Assembly (NCBI GenBank): GCA_026770585.1
Contig: MU647131.1
Span: forward strand, 112,160 to 124,331
DNA length: 12,172 bases
Source of the DNA: Baffinella frigidus
Lineage: Eukaryota; Cryptophyceae; Cryptomonadales; Baffinellaceae
Direction of reading: 5' to 3'
Every line of letters starts with the position of its first letter. Position 1 is the first letter of the stretch. The notes beneath the pieces were generated by a model. That model was given only the letters and a program-made list of their open reading frames with translations, did no database searches and was not told where the DNA came from. The position numbers and the translations under genes are program-made. Shown here one piece after another: positions 1-6,650 of the stretch.

Positions 1-638
1 CCCAAACCCCAAACCCCAAACCCCAAACCCCAAACCCCAAACCCCAAACCCCAAACCCCAAATCCCAAACCCCAAACCCCAAAACATCAACCCGAAACCC
101 GAAAACCTGAAACTTCAACCCCTAAAACAAACCCCTAAACCCCCAGATCAAAAACATAAACCCCACACCCCTGAACACTATACCGCAAACCCTAAATCCT
201 TAACCCTGAACCCGAAACTCTTGACTCCAAACTGCAAACCCAAAACCCAAGCCCCCAAACCCCAAATTCCAAACCCAAAACCCTAAACCCTAAAACCATA
301 AAACATAAACCCTAAACCTCCCAAACTAAAACATAAACCATAAACCCTTAGCGATAAAACCTGAAACCTAAACCCTTCACCCTGAATCCTAAACCCTAAA
401 CCCTCGACCCTTAACTCTAAACCCCAAACACCAAACCACAAACACCAAACCACAAACCACAATCCCCAAACTCCAAACCCCAAACCCCAAACCCAAAACC
501 CCAAACCCCAAATCCCAAACCCCAAACTCCAAACTCCAAACTCCAAACCCCAAACCCAAAACCCAAAACCCAAAACCCAAAACCTACAACCCTAAAGCCA
601 AAGCCCAAAACCCTAAACCCAAAACCCTAAATCCTAAT
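1..638 (-). repeat. Telomere-like array, C-rich on + strand
   Basis: The first ~60 bases are a perfect CCCCAAA heptamer tract (TTTGGGG on the other strand). The rest is a degenerate mixture of CCCTAAA, CCCCAAA, CCTGAAA and CTCCAAA units. The C-rich strand runs 5' to 3' from the left edge, which is the orientation expected at a left chromosome end, but similar arrays inside the window show that interstitial blocks are common here, so terminal position is not proven. Any long reading frame across it (strings of GFGVWGLGF) is a by-product of the 7-base period. Confidence 0.9.
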
Positions 639-1264
639 CCAGTTACGTGGCGCAGTCTGACCCCAGTGACGACCGTCACAGCGCCCAACGGGGCGACGCA
701 CATGCAGCGCGCGCCGCCCGGCCTGGCTAGGGGCAGGTTCCCGCCGCAGCCACCCGCACCGCGCTCCGCACGCCACCGCAAACCACCAGCAATCTGTAGC
801 AGCTTATACCGGATCCTTGCAAGGATTCGGGTATTTTATTTGAAACAAAATCTTTACTATGACCCTTCGGTAGGAAACCCTAGGGACCTCGAATTGCTGA
901 CGGGAGATACCGAAGAGATTTCTTCGGTTTAGCTGAAAATTGCTACAGTACCCGATCTGGTTAAAAGCTGCCAACGAGTTGCTGGTGGGAGGCTGGGGTG
1001 GGCTGCCCGCCCAAGGCACTCCACACAGGGCCGCCCCAGACTTGCGGGCCTGCTCCTGCGAAGTCGATTCACTCTCGCTGGCTCCTGGAGTCGCTATGCG
1101 GGAGGGCTGGGAGGCATGTTACGCCCCAGGGTCTTTCTATCATGTGTAGCTGGAATTATCCACGTTTGGAGATAATCTTCCACGCCTGAGGGGAAATAAT
1201 TGACTTTGACTTTAGATGGACAGCCAGATTGCGCGGGTGGTCGTATAGGAGACTATCCGCCCTC
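639..1264. other. Gene-poor stretch with a small hairpin
   Basis: No convincing gene is visible. Short open frames on both strands have no recognisable motif. A perfect 8-bp stem lies at 909-916/921-928 (ACCGAAGA, loop GATT, TCTTCGGT). A short palindrome around 819-831 reads TCCTTGCAAGGAT. The block at 640-780 is GC-rich; 1140-1210 is AT-richer. Confidence 0.5.
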
Positions 1265-1475
1265 CCACTCGAGGCTGGAAGGGGGACTATTTTAAATGTG
1301 GGGTTGTTAAATTCAGTACCTGTCACGGGCAGGTTTGGTCACGTTTCTCAATTTATACCGTGAGATACGTGACCAAACGCCCCTATTTGTGTGGAAATTA
1401 CCAGACATCTTTTTTGGTTCTTCACTTGTAAAAGAATTCCTGTTTTAAAATAGTCCCACTTTGAGCCTCGAGTGG
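1265..1475. mobile_element. Foldback element with ~32-bp terminal inverted repeats
   Basis: Arms 1265-1296 and 1444-1475 are inverted copies with three mismatches, both starting CCACTCGAGGCT and ending near GGGACTATTTTAAA. The total length is 211 bp and there is no ORF for a transposase, so a non-autonomous MITE-like element is the natural reading. I cannot define a target-site duplication; the only shared flank is TC, which is not convincing. A second, inner inverted repeat sits in the middle (1332-1378). Confidence 0.65.
1332..1378. repeat. Inner hairpin of the 1265-1475 element
   Basis: Arms 1332-1350 and 1361-1378 (core TTTGGTCACGT / ACGTGACCAAA) pair with about one mismatch around a 10-base AT-rich loop. 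Adding the outer arms, the element would form a two-level stem, which suggests either an old element nested in another or a long hairpin transcript. Confidence 0.7.
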
Positions 1476-1532
1476 TCCCGCGAAGCGCGCTCCTAGCGCC
1501 GCAGGCCTGCAGAAATTGCTAGCACTCTCATA

Positions 1533-1692
1533 GGCCAACGGTCTGAAAACCGGGTAGTTCGGCCTACGGTCTTGCTTACGGTAGGCCGTAGGGCCCCTAG
1601 GACCCAATGTTTCGTAGGACCCCCCCTAGGCCCCTACGGCCTAGAGTAGGCAATTCCGTAGGCTTAATTACCCAGTTTTCAGGCCGTTACCC
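1533..1692. mobile_element. Highly palindromic MITE flanked by TA
   Basis: Almost the whole 160 bp is a foldback: the left arm (1533-1603) and the reverse complement of the right arm (about 1625-1692) align with few differences. Shared blocks include ACGG(T/C)CTGAAAAC, GCCTACGG and TAGGCCGTAGGG. TA dinucleotides lie at 1531-1532 and 1693-1694, as expected for a TA target-site duplication of Tc1/mariner-type transposition. There is no coding capacity. The element family is unknown to me; the TA assignment is inference from one copy. Confidence 0.7.
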
Positions 1693-1716
1693 TATAAACT
1701 CAGACGAAGGCGCTTC

Positions 1717-2042
1717 GTGGCGAAATGCGCGGCCGGTTCGTGTGTGATGCATGTTTGAAACGTTTTGATTGGGTGGTGCATGTTTGACACGTTTGAAAGG
1801 ACCTGGCGCGGTGATGAGAGCGGGGGTGTTGAGGTTCAGGAGGAGCGGGCGAGCAATCCGGCTCTGGACGCACTTAGCCCGGTGCAGGTACCTGGTGGTG
1901 AGATGCGCCCCCGGAGCGTGTGTCATGTGTGTTTGAAAATTTTGAATTTCACAATAGAATGACCTGGAGCGGTGATGGGAGCCTGGTTTGGGGTGTTCAG
2001 GTGGATGAGGAGCAGGCGAGCAAGAAAGCTCTGGAGGCGCAG
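1717..2042. repeat. Diverged tandem duplication, ~170-bp unit
   Basis: Copy 1 (about 1717-1872) and copy 2 (about 1895-2042) share blocks in the same order: GTGG(C/T)GA(A/G)ATGCGC, TGTGT(G/C)ATG, GTTTGAAA, GACCTGG(C/A)GCGGTGATG, GGTGTT..GTTCAGG, AGGAGC(G/A)GGCGAGCAA and GCTCTGGA. Spacing is 178, then 161, then 167 bases, so indels have accumulated. Both copies are open in the + frame that gives TWxGDxS...EExAS...AL(D/E)A, but offsets are not multiples of three, so they do not form one continuous protein. Possibly a duplicated exon or just a decayed tandem repeat. Confidence 0.65.
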
Positions 2043-2518
2043 GGCGTGGCGGTACGCCCGCTTTCCACGCACCCTTTCCCGTGCGCCCGAAACTCGCCGC
2101 AAAGCTCTGTGGTGGGTGGAAAAGAAAGATATGGCTCTGAGATGAAGAGGGCGGGTGCGACGTGTTTGGGAACCTCCTCAAAATGCACTGCTGGCTAGAA
2201 GATTTTGTATAAGTCAACTTCTAAAAAACGGGAGAGAGGTGTAGTAAAATTCACGCCCCTTGGGTTTTTTGGATTTGAGTGTGGACAGTTTCAAGAGGGG
2301 GTTGGCTTGAGCGAAAAACGCTGGCTCGCAGTGAAGTAAGAGGTTCTCCTGAGTTCCCCGCGCGGGGGCGCACCCGACGAGGAAACTCGAGAGGTTCATC
2401 ACGTTCCTCCACCGCTCCCAACTTTCTGCGAGACTCGCCGGTACCACACTGCCCTGCCCAACTTGCAAACAACTCTGACAGGTCGGTTGGGGTGACGGCT
2501 GCTCGGCGGCTGCTGTCT
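2043..2518. other. Gene-poor stretch before the second telomere-like array
   Basis: GC-rich sequence without a gene I can support. A minus-strand frame is open from about 2534 to 2214 (roughly 100 residues), but its only start codon at the upstream end is a GTG inside the telomere-like array and no motif is visible, so it could at best be a gene end truncated by the array. Confidence 0.4.
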
Positions 2519-2706
2519 GAACCCTAAACCCCACACCCTACACCCTAAATCCTAAACCCCAAACCCTAAACCCCAAACCCCAAACCCTAAACCCTGAACA
2601 CTAAACTCTTAACCATAAACCCTGAACCCTAAACCCGAAACCCTGCACCCTGAACCCTGAACCCTGAATCCTGAACCCTCAACCCTAAACCCTAAAGCCT
2701 AAAACC
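2519..2706 (-). repeat. Interstitial telomere-like array, C-rich on + strand
   Basis: Degenerate CCCTAAA/CCCTGAA/CCCCAAA units, about 25 repeats, starting abruptly after a GC-rich sequence and running directly into a MITE remnant at 2705. Same strand orientation as the array at 1-638. Confidence 0.9.
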
Positions 2707-2754
2707 TATGGTGGTCCTAGCTAGGGAAGAGGGTGCTTTCTTATGAGCGAGGTA
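2705..2754. mobile_element. Right half of an older MITE interrupted by another copy
   Basis: This stretch matches the right half of the copy at 3666-3783 (CTATGGTGGTCC ... TTATGAGCGAGGTA) and stops at a TA. The last bases of its terminal repeat, CCCCTG, reappear at 2895-2900 after the inserted copy. Its left half is missing; the telomere-like array abuts it. Confidence 0.8.
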
Positions 2755-2892
2755 CAGGGGTACCTCACTCATAAGAAACGCCTACCTCCCTAGGACCACC
2801 ATAGGGCCTCCCTAGGACCACCATAGGGCCCTAGGCATGGTCCTACTGTAGGGTCCTAGAGGGGGCGGTTTCTTATGAGCGAGGTACCCCTG
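2755..2892. mobile_element. MITE family M1, copy 1 (nested)
   Basis: Terminal inverted repeats start CAGGGGTACCTC(A/G)CTCATAA and are ~24 bp long. The target site TA is present at 2753-2754 and 2893-2894. The element is 138 bp because of a perfect internal 22-bp tandem duplication (2785-2806 and 2807-2828); without it, it is 116 bp, matching the other copies. It inserted into the terminal repeat of an older M1 copy: removing it plus one TA restores an intact GAGCGAGGTACCCCTG end. There is no ORF of its own; it would rely on a transposase elsewhere, most likely Tc1/mariner-type judging by the TA target. Confidence 0.85.
2785..2828. repeat. Perfect 22-bp tandem duplication inside MITE copy 1
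   Basis: Two identical 22-bp units containing CCCTAGGACCACCATAGGG. The duplication explains why this copy is 22 bp longer than its relatives. Confidence 0.9.
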
Positions 2893-2913
2893 TACCCCTG
2901 CAGCTCCGTGCAT

Positions 2914-3086
2914 CCCGTGGACCCTGCGTGCATCTGTACGTGCAGGCCCGTGCCGGGGACCCTGCGTGCATCTGTGGACCCTGCGTGCATCTGTGGACCC
3001 TGCGTGCATCTGTCTTTGCTGGCCCGTGCCGGCTCGAGGTGGCCACTGTGTGCGTGCAGGCGCATGCCGGCCCGAGGTGGCCACTG
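2914..3086. repeat. GC-rich minisatellite between two MITE copies
   Basis: A 19-bp unit (GTGGACCCTGCGTGCATCT) recurs at about 2918, 2956, 2975 and 2994, partly interrupted. It is followed by a 38-bp-period duplication of GGC(T/C)CGAGGTGGCCACTG (3031 and 3069). The frames open on both strands here begin inside the flanking MITE ends and are not supported as genes. Confidence 0.8.
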
Positions 3087-3157
3087 CGTTTCTCCTCGGA
3101 TGCGGGTGTGCAGAGAGAGTCCCTCTGCAGAGAACAGACGCGAAGCTGCAGCATGTA

Positions 3158-3274
3158 CAGGGGTACCTCGCTCATAAGAAAGCATCCCCTCTCGCTGGAC
3201 CATCATAGGGCCCTAGGCATAGGTCTACTGTAGGGTCCTAGAGATTGGCGTTTTCTTATGAGCGAGGTACCCCG
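3158..3274. mobile_element. MITE family M1, copy 2
   Basis: 117 bp with TA at 3156-3157 and 3275-3276. Left end CAGGGGTACCTCGCTCATAA; right end GAGCGAGGTACCCCG, one base shorter than the family end. The inner part has the same orientation as copy 1 (CATAGGGCCCTAGGCAT...CTACTGTAGGGTCCTAGAG). Confidence 0.85.
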
Positions 3275-3456
3275 TACGCGCGAGTGCACAGCACTCCTGC
3301 TCCCTCACTCGGGTGGTGAGTCCGCAGGCGAGAGCGGACCCCGACACGAGGTTCGAGATGCAGGAGTGAGAGGCGATGTGAGTGTAATGCAAAACACCAA
3401 GCAGCAAGCAGGGTCTCAGGAGACAAGGTGTTGACCGCAGGGTGCGACGCGCGTCT

Positions 3457-3555
3457 CTAAAACACGTCCTCGCCAGGGCCGCTCCCGGGTTCACCCAGAG
3501 ATTCAGAATCAGAGTTGATTTCTCCATCAGATTCGGGGGGGTCAGGGCCGAACAT
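3457..3555 (-). CDS. Small acidic ORF, possible gene end
   Basis: A 32-codon minus-strand frame from ATG (3553-3555) to TAG (3457-3459). The product is acidic and Ser/Gly/Pro-rich, with stretches such as PESDGEINSDSE and GEPGSGPGEDVF, unlike the GC-biased shadow frames around it. The frame is open upstream for about 40 further codons towards 3660, where the next MITE copy lies, so it could be the last exon of a gene cut off by that element. There is no domain, no partner gene and no clear poly(A) signal. Composition is the only evidence; it may be chance. Confidence 0.2.
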   Translation of the reverse strand: MFGPDPPESDGEINSDSESLGEPGSGPGEDVF

Positions 3556-3665
3556 TTTTGAACTCAGAAGTTTGAGGGGATACGGCCGGCTTCGCGGGCT
3601 GCCGACCTTGCGAGCGAGAGAAACGTGCGTTTGTCACGGATCGAAACAAACATGCCCACCATGTA

Positions 3666-3783
3666 CAGTGGTACCTCGCTCATCAAAAACCGCCGCCCCC
3701 TAGGACCCTACAGCAGGGCTATGCCTAGGGTCCTATGGTGGTCCGATGGGAAGGGGCGGTTTTTCATGAGCGAGGTACCCCTG
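3666..3783. mobile_element. MITE family M1, copy 3 (opposite orientation)
   Basis: 118 bp flanked by TA at 3664-3665 and 3784-3785. The right flank reads TAttcc, so only TA, not GTAC, is duplicated; this copy therefore fixes the target site of the family. The left end is CAGTGGTACCTCGCTCAT, the right end ATGAGCGAGGTACCCCTG. The inner sequence is the reverse complement of copies 1 and 2. Confidence 0.85.
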
Positions 3784-3883
3784 TATTCCCTTCCGCGAAG
3801 GCCTTGTTGCGTGTCTGCTCGATGCACGTGGTGTGGTGTGCGTGTCTGCCACCTCTGTGGAGCCTGGTCAGTGCCCTGCGTTG

Positions 3884-4117
3884 ATGTTTCCTAACTGCAT
3901 AGGCCAAGAGAAAATTGAACGTCTCGGACCGATCCGACCAAAGGCAAGTGTGCCCCAGCAAACTGGATTCTCGGCCAATGTCAAGGCTTTTCCAACCCTC
4001 TCGCATGAAGTTGTCTCCAGCCACGGGAAGCTGGCTTCAAGTCTCAGATCATCTATGCAACCGTGTTCCAACGTCTCCTATCCCACGCTCGCCTCCTTGT
4101 GGAGCATCCCTGACTAG
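3884..4117 (+). CDS. Uncharacterised small ORF
   Basis: ATG at 3884 to TAG at 4115-4117, 77 codons, beginning MFPNCIGQEKIERLGPIR. The base composition is less GC-biased than the surroundings and the amino-acid mix looks ordinary, but I recognise no family, signal peptide or membrane segment. A minus-strand frame over the same interval is also open, so at most one is real. It would run tail-to-tail towards the PIP-box gene at 4216-4731, with only ~100 bases between the two stops, and overlaps nothing else. Low confidence. Confidence 0.2.
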   Translation: MFPNCIGQEKIERLGPIRPKASVPQQTGFSANVKAFPTLSHEVVSSHGKLASSLRSSMQPCSNVSYPTLASLWSIPD

Positions 4118-4164
4118 CATCACCCTGCAGCAAGGTACGGCGATCCAGATAGTATTCCGAAACC

Positions 4165-4170
4165 TTTATT
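4165..4170 (-). promoter_or_regulatory. AATAAA polyadenylation-type signal
   Basis: AATAAA on the minus strand, 46 bases beyond the stop codon of the 4216-4731 ORF, in the position expected for a 3' end signal. Supports that ORF as a terminal exon. Confidence 0.45.
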
Positions 4171-4215
4171 ATCACACAGTATCTTTGCTGCTCAACCGCC
4201 GTCGCCCCCCGGAGC

Positions 4216-4731
4216 TTACTTTTTGGTGCATTTTGGGCACTTCACACGATCTGTGGGCAACGATGAAGCCTCCGAGATTCTTTTTTTGGATTCGAAGAAA
4301 GTGGTGAGAACAGACTGAGACAAAGGATCTTCCACGACCGGTGTGCAGGGCTCCTCCTCGACTTCGCTTCTGCTCGGGGACGCCCGGCGCGCCAGCAGGG
4401 CCCGTACAACGTGGTCCAGGTTCCCCGGCTGTAAAAACGCCTTGGGGCCGTGCGCACCAGCAGCACGCGTCTCCTGACTGGCGCCGGAAGGAGACGCCGA
4501 GTCTAGGCCTTGCGCTACAGGAAGGGTCTTGATGCGAAGCGTTCGCGGATCATGCTGCGGCGGCAACTCGCGCACGCGCTTCAGCGTCGTGGACGGTGAG
4601 GGACTTGTGACGCCTGTGTTGTCCGTCGCGGCCTCAAGGTCGGTGTGCTGGTGAACCCGCATCTCTGAAATGTCTCGTGTGCTGGAACTTGAGGAACGTT
4701 TGTGCGCGTTGCGACCTCCTTCTGGAACCAT
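4216..4731 (-). CDS. Putative PCNA-interacting (PIP-box) disordered protein
   Basis: 171 codons from an ATG in a favourable context (GGCCATGG) to TAA. The product is mostly low-complexity and probably disordered: a Ser run at residues 13-17, several Ser/Thr-Pro sites (43, 45, 80, 118, 130), one of which (S118-P-S-R121) fits a CDK site. Residues 139-146 read QSVLTTFF, an exact Qxx(L/I/M)xx(F/Y)(F/Y) PIP box, followed by the basic run KKR at 149-151, as in many DNA replication and repair proteins that bind the PCNA sliding clamp. The C-terminus carries one CPKC pair (165-168), half of a zinc finger. The stop codon lies within GTAAGC, a good 5' splice site, so the finger might be completed by a further exon; the AATAAA 46 bases downstream argues for a real end. 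No homologue is recognised. A nuclear role is inferred only from the motif; a short motif can occur by chance. Confidence 0.5.
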   Translation of the reverse strand: MVPEGGRNAHKRSSSSSTRDISEMRVHQHTDLEAATDNTGVTSPSPSTTLKRVRELPPQHDPRTLRIKTLPVAQGLDSASPSGASQETRAAGAHGPKAFLQPGNLDHVVRALLARRASPSRSEVEEEPCTPVVEDPLSQSVLTTFFESKKRISEASSLPTDRVKCPKCTKK

Positions 4732-4909
4732 GGCCCTATTACATTTTACTTGGATACATATAAAATTGATCCCCTTTTAGAGAGATTTTGACCCAGATGG
4801 GCCTGGGGGGCTTTTCGTGTTGCCGGTTTGTGCCAAAGCGACCGATTTTTGTCCCCTTGTGAAGGATAATTCGCCGTCGGGCGGAACCGAAAAGCCCACT
4901 TCGCGGCTG

Positions 4910-4920
4910 TTTGGCGCCAA
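4910..4920. promoter_or_regulatory. E2F-like palindromic site upstream of the PIP-box ORF
   Basis: TTTGGCGCCAA, containing the E2F/DP consensus TTTSGCGC on both strands, ~180 bases upstream of the ATG at 4731. E2F sites drive S-phase genes in plants, algae and animals, which would fit a PCNA-binding product. One site alone is weak evidence. An AT-rich TATA-like tract (4752-4765) lies nearer but only 20-35 bases from the ATG. Confidence 0.3.
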
Positions 4921-5076
4921 TTTTGAAACTTTTGACCCGATTTTTCCCTTCGATTTCGACCGGTGGATTGCCTCCTGATTTTAGGACACGTCAACGTCAC
5001 GACCGACCAGGACGCGAGTCGCTCAGCTGCGTCGCCAGACCTCCCAGGTTTGACTGCTTGCTGTTGGGGGGACGCG

Positions 5077-6045
5077 TCAGGGGGGTCCGGTTGTTGTAGG
5101 TCGCCATTCCAGCCCACCCCCTAGATCCCCGCGGGAAGCGTCGCGCGCACCTGTTGTGTGTGCTGTGCTAGGGGCCATATGAGGCGATTCCAGGGGGCAC
5201 GGGTGTCTGTGCCCGCTCCTTGGAGGCTGGTGCCCGGGTGCAACTGCACGGTGGTGTGCTTGAGCTGCAAGAACGGTGCCGGGCAGACCTTGGGCCGTAT
5301 GCCTCTGCACGACTACATAAGGAGTGCTGAGAGGTGCACAGTTTACCTGTGGGATCACCCGGGCCAGCTGGCTGAGAGGAGAAGCAACCTTGACGCAGAG
5401 CTCTGCCAGACTGCACCTGCCGGCAGCCGTACCTCGAGCCGCTGCACACGCCTGGTCGGCAGCACCTCCAGTCGCCCTAACTAGGTAGGGCCGAGGTCGC
5501 GGCAGCGTGTGGGGTGTTTCGCTCGACGCGCTGGAGTGCGCCCGGAGGAGCCAGCGTGAATTGCACACGCTCCAAAAACGTACACGCTCCAAAAACCAGA
5601 GCGCGCCAAGCCTCGTGGAGTCAATACCAGAGCGCCCCCGTCGCACATACCATCCCGCTCGTTTCACCCGTTTCGCGGTGACAGTCTCGGCAATCAACTC
5701 TTGGCGGCCTGGACCCGCACACAGCCTGCTGGAACGCGTTGCTTCCGGATGCGCTCGGCCGGTGCGCCTGCGGGGCAAGGACGATACAGTACTTGGGCCT
5801 AGGTGCCGCTGCAGATCGGTGGTGTGCCGAGGTCCTCCAATTCCCACCTTGCCGAGGTGCTCCAATTCCCAGCTTGTCGCGACACCCGAAACACAGGACT
5901 CGGCAGTGGCGGCCCTGGTGGCGGAGGTCGGGGCCCACCCGTACTGTGGTCCACCCGAAACCCTAAACCCTAAACTACTCAGTCCCAACCGTAGCACAGC
6001 AACGATGCAATCCTCCTCTACCGTAACAAACCAACATGCTTGCAT
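5077..6045 (-). CDS. Long uncharacterised ORF in GC-rich DNA, doubtful
   Basis: 322 codons from ATG (6043-6045) to the stop at 5077, the longest frame in the window. The product is Arg/Ala/Pro/His-rich with no domain, signal or membrane segment I recognise. Against it: the plus strand is open over much of the same interval (ATG 5179 to 5484, 101 codons, with a CxCxxxCxxC cluster near residues 29-38; and a frame from about 5507 to 6091), as expected from stop-poor GC-rich DNA. Its first ~35 codons read through a MITE-proximal sequence and CCCTAAA telomere-like units at 5958-5975, and it crosses two minisatellites. One of the three frames might be real, but I cannot say which; the plus-strand 5179-5484 frame is the more ordinary in composition. 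Confidence 0.2.
   Translation of the reverse strand: MQACWFVTVEEDCIVAVLRLGLSSLGFRVSGGPQYGWAPTSATRAATAESCVSGVATSWELEHLGKVGIGGPRHTTDLQRHLGPSTVSSLPRRRTGRAHPEATRSSRLCAGPGRQELIAETVTAKRVKRAGWYVRRGRSGIDSTRLGALWFLERVRFWSVCNSRWLLRAHSSASSETPHTLPRPRPYLVRATGGAADQACAAARGTAAGRCSLAELCVKVASPLSQLARVIPQVNCAPLSTPYVVVQRHTAQGLPGTVLAAQAHHRAVAPGHQPPRSGHRHPCPLESPHMAPSTAHTTGARDASRGDLGGGLEWRPTTTGPP
5179..5484 (+). CDS. Alternative small Cys-containing ORF on the plus strand
   Basis: ATG 5179 to TAG 5482-5484, 101 codons. Visible features are a Cys cluster (PGCNCTVVCLSCKNG) that could bind a metal and a following Leu/Arg-rich part (LHDYIRSAERCTVYLWDH). It overlaps the minus-strand 5077-6045 frame completely, so only one can be coding. 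There is no start context, terminator signal or homologue that decides between them. Confidence 0.2.
   Translation: MRRFQGARVSVPAPWRLVPGCNCTVVCLSCKNGAGQTLGRMPLHDYIRSAERCTVYLWDHPGQLAERRSNLDAELCQTAPAGSRTSSRCTRLVGSTSSRPN
5565..5597. repeat. 17-bp tandem duplication
   Basis: ACACGCTCCAAAAAC occurs twice, at 5565 and 5582. Confidence 0.85.
5826..5875. repeat. 25-bp tandem duplication
   Basis: GCCGAGGT(C/G)CTCCAATTCC followed by CA(C/G)CTT, two copies at 5826 and 5851 with two differences. Confidence 0.9.
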
Positions 6046-6075
6046 AGGGGTGGGGTTTAGAGAGAGAGATAGAGA
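6046..6075. repeat. 30-bp copy of the telomere/GA junction found at 8466
   Basis: AGGGGTGGGGTTTAG followed by AGAGAGAGATAGAGA is identical to 8466-8495, where it forms the boundary between telomere-like repeats and a GA microsatellite. Here it stands alone next to a MITE fragment. Confidence 0.85.
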
Positions 6076-6076
6076 A

Positions 6077-6159
6077 ATCTCCTCCCTCTAGGACCCTACA
6101 GTAGGCCTTTAGCTAGGTCCCTACGGGGGGCGCGCTTTCTTGTGAGCGAAGTACCCCTG
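6077..6159. mobile_element. MITE family M1, 5'-truncated copy 4
   Basis: It matches the inner and right part of copy 3 (CTAGGACCCTACAGTAGG ... TTCTTGTGAGCGAAGTACCCCTG). The left terminal repeat is missing and replaced by the GA-rich fragment at 6046-6075. The base after CCCCTG is TG rather than TA. Confidence 0.75.
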
Positions 6160-6259
6160 TGCTCACACCTACACGCAAGCGTCATAACACAACCTCCCTC
6201 GTCATCTCCGCAACCTTGAGACTACCTTGCTACATGTACGCGTGGGCATCTTGGCATTC

Positions 6260-6355
6260 TTTAGGTCCTTCAGGTCCTTTACGTTCTTCGAGTTCCCAAC
6301 ATAGGCGGGCACCGGAACTTGTTCTGTAGAAAGGCCATGCTTCCTTTCGGATCAC
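6260..6355 (-). repeat. Dispersed repeat D1, inverted copy
   Basis: On the minus strand this reads GTGATCCGAAAGGAAGCATG..CCTTTCTACAG(A)ACAAGTTCCGG, then, after a diverged gap, TCGAAGAAC(G)TAAAGGACCT(G)AAGGACCTAA. The same blocks occur in the same order on the plus strand at 9074-9180. It may derive from a gene, since both copies can encode KN(V/L)KDLKDL, but the frame is broken between the two blocks in this copy. Confidence 0.8.
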
Positions 6356-6617
6356 AGCAGGACCTTGAGGCTTGATGCGAGCAGGTCACCTGACCCTTCC
6401 GTGGAAAGGTCAGTGTGGGCCTCGGTCAGACAGGTTTGGTCTCAGCTTGTGTTGCCTCGCGGCCTTGCGAGACGCCTCTCGACCCAAGCGGGGTCTCAGT
6501 CAGTGGCGATGGTATTGCCGACCTGGCGATCCTCTGCACCGGACAGCAGCGAATGCGTTCTGGGATGGGGCGCAGGAGCAGCCGGTTTCTGCCGCGATCC
6601 TTCTGCACCGGAGGGCC

Positions 6618-6650
6618 TGATGTGATCCGAGAGGAAGCATGCCTTTTCTG
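6618..6650 (+). repeat. Dispersed repeat D1, short partial copy
   Basis: TGATGTGATCCGAGAGGAAG and following CATGCC.TTTCT match 9070-9100 with a few differences. The match stops where telomere-like sequence begins (about 6651). The GC-rich interval 6365-6617 before it has three overlapping open frames and no gene I can support. Confidence 0.7.

Noticed and set aside
283-608. Overlapping minus-strand frames rich in GFGVWGL
   Set aside because: Pure translation of the 7-base telomere-like repeat; a 21-base period gives the same peptide in every frame.
1687-2217. 176-codon minus-strand frame
   Set aside because: It starts at a non-ATG codon, crosses the tandem duplication out of register, and ends in the arm of the 1533-1692 element. 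No motif.
2812-3233. Several ~100-codon frames on both strands
   Set aside because: They start in MITE ends (MSEVPLY) and run through GC-rich minisatellite; open on both strands for compositional reasons.
3340-3365. GGTTCGAGA, resembling a tRNA B box
   Set aside because: No A box at the right distance and no cloverleaf or acceptor stem around it.
2703-3785. CRISPR-like spaced repeats
   Set aside because: The spaced similar blocks are inverted terminal repeats of MITEs with irregular spacing of hundreds of bases, not direct repeats with uniform spacers.
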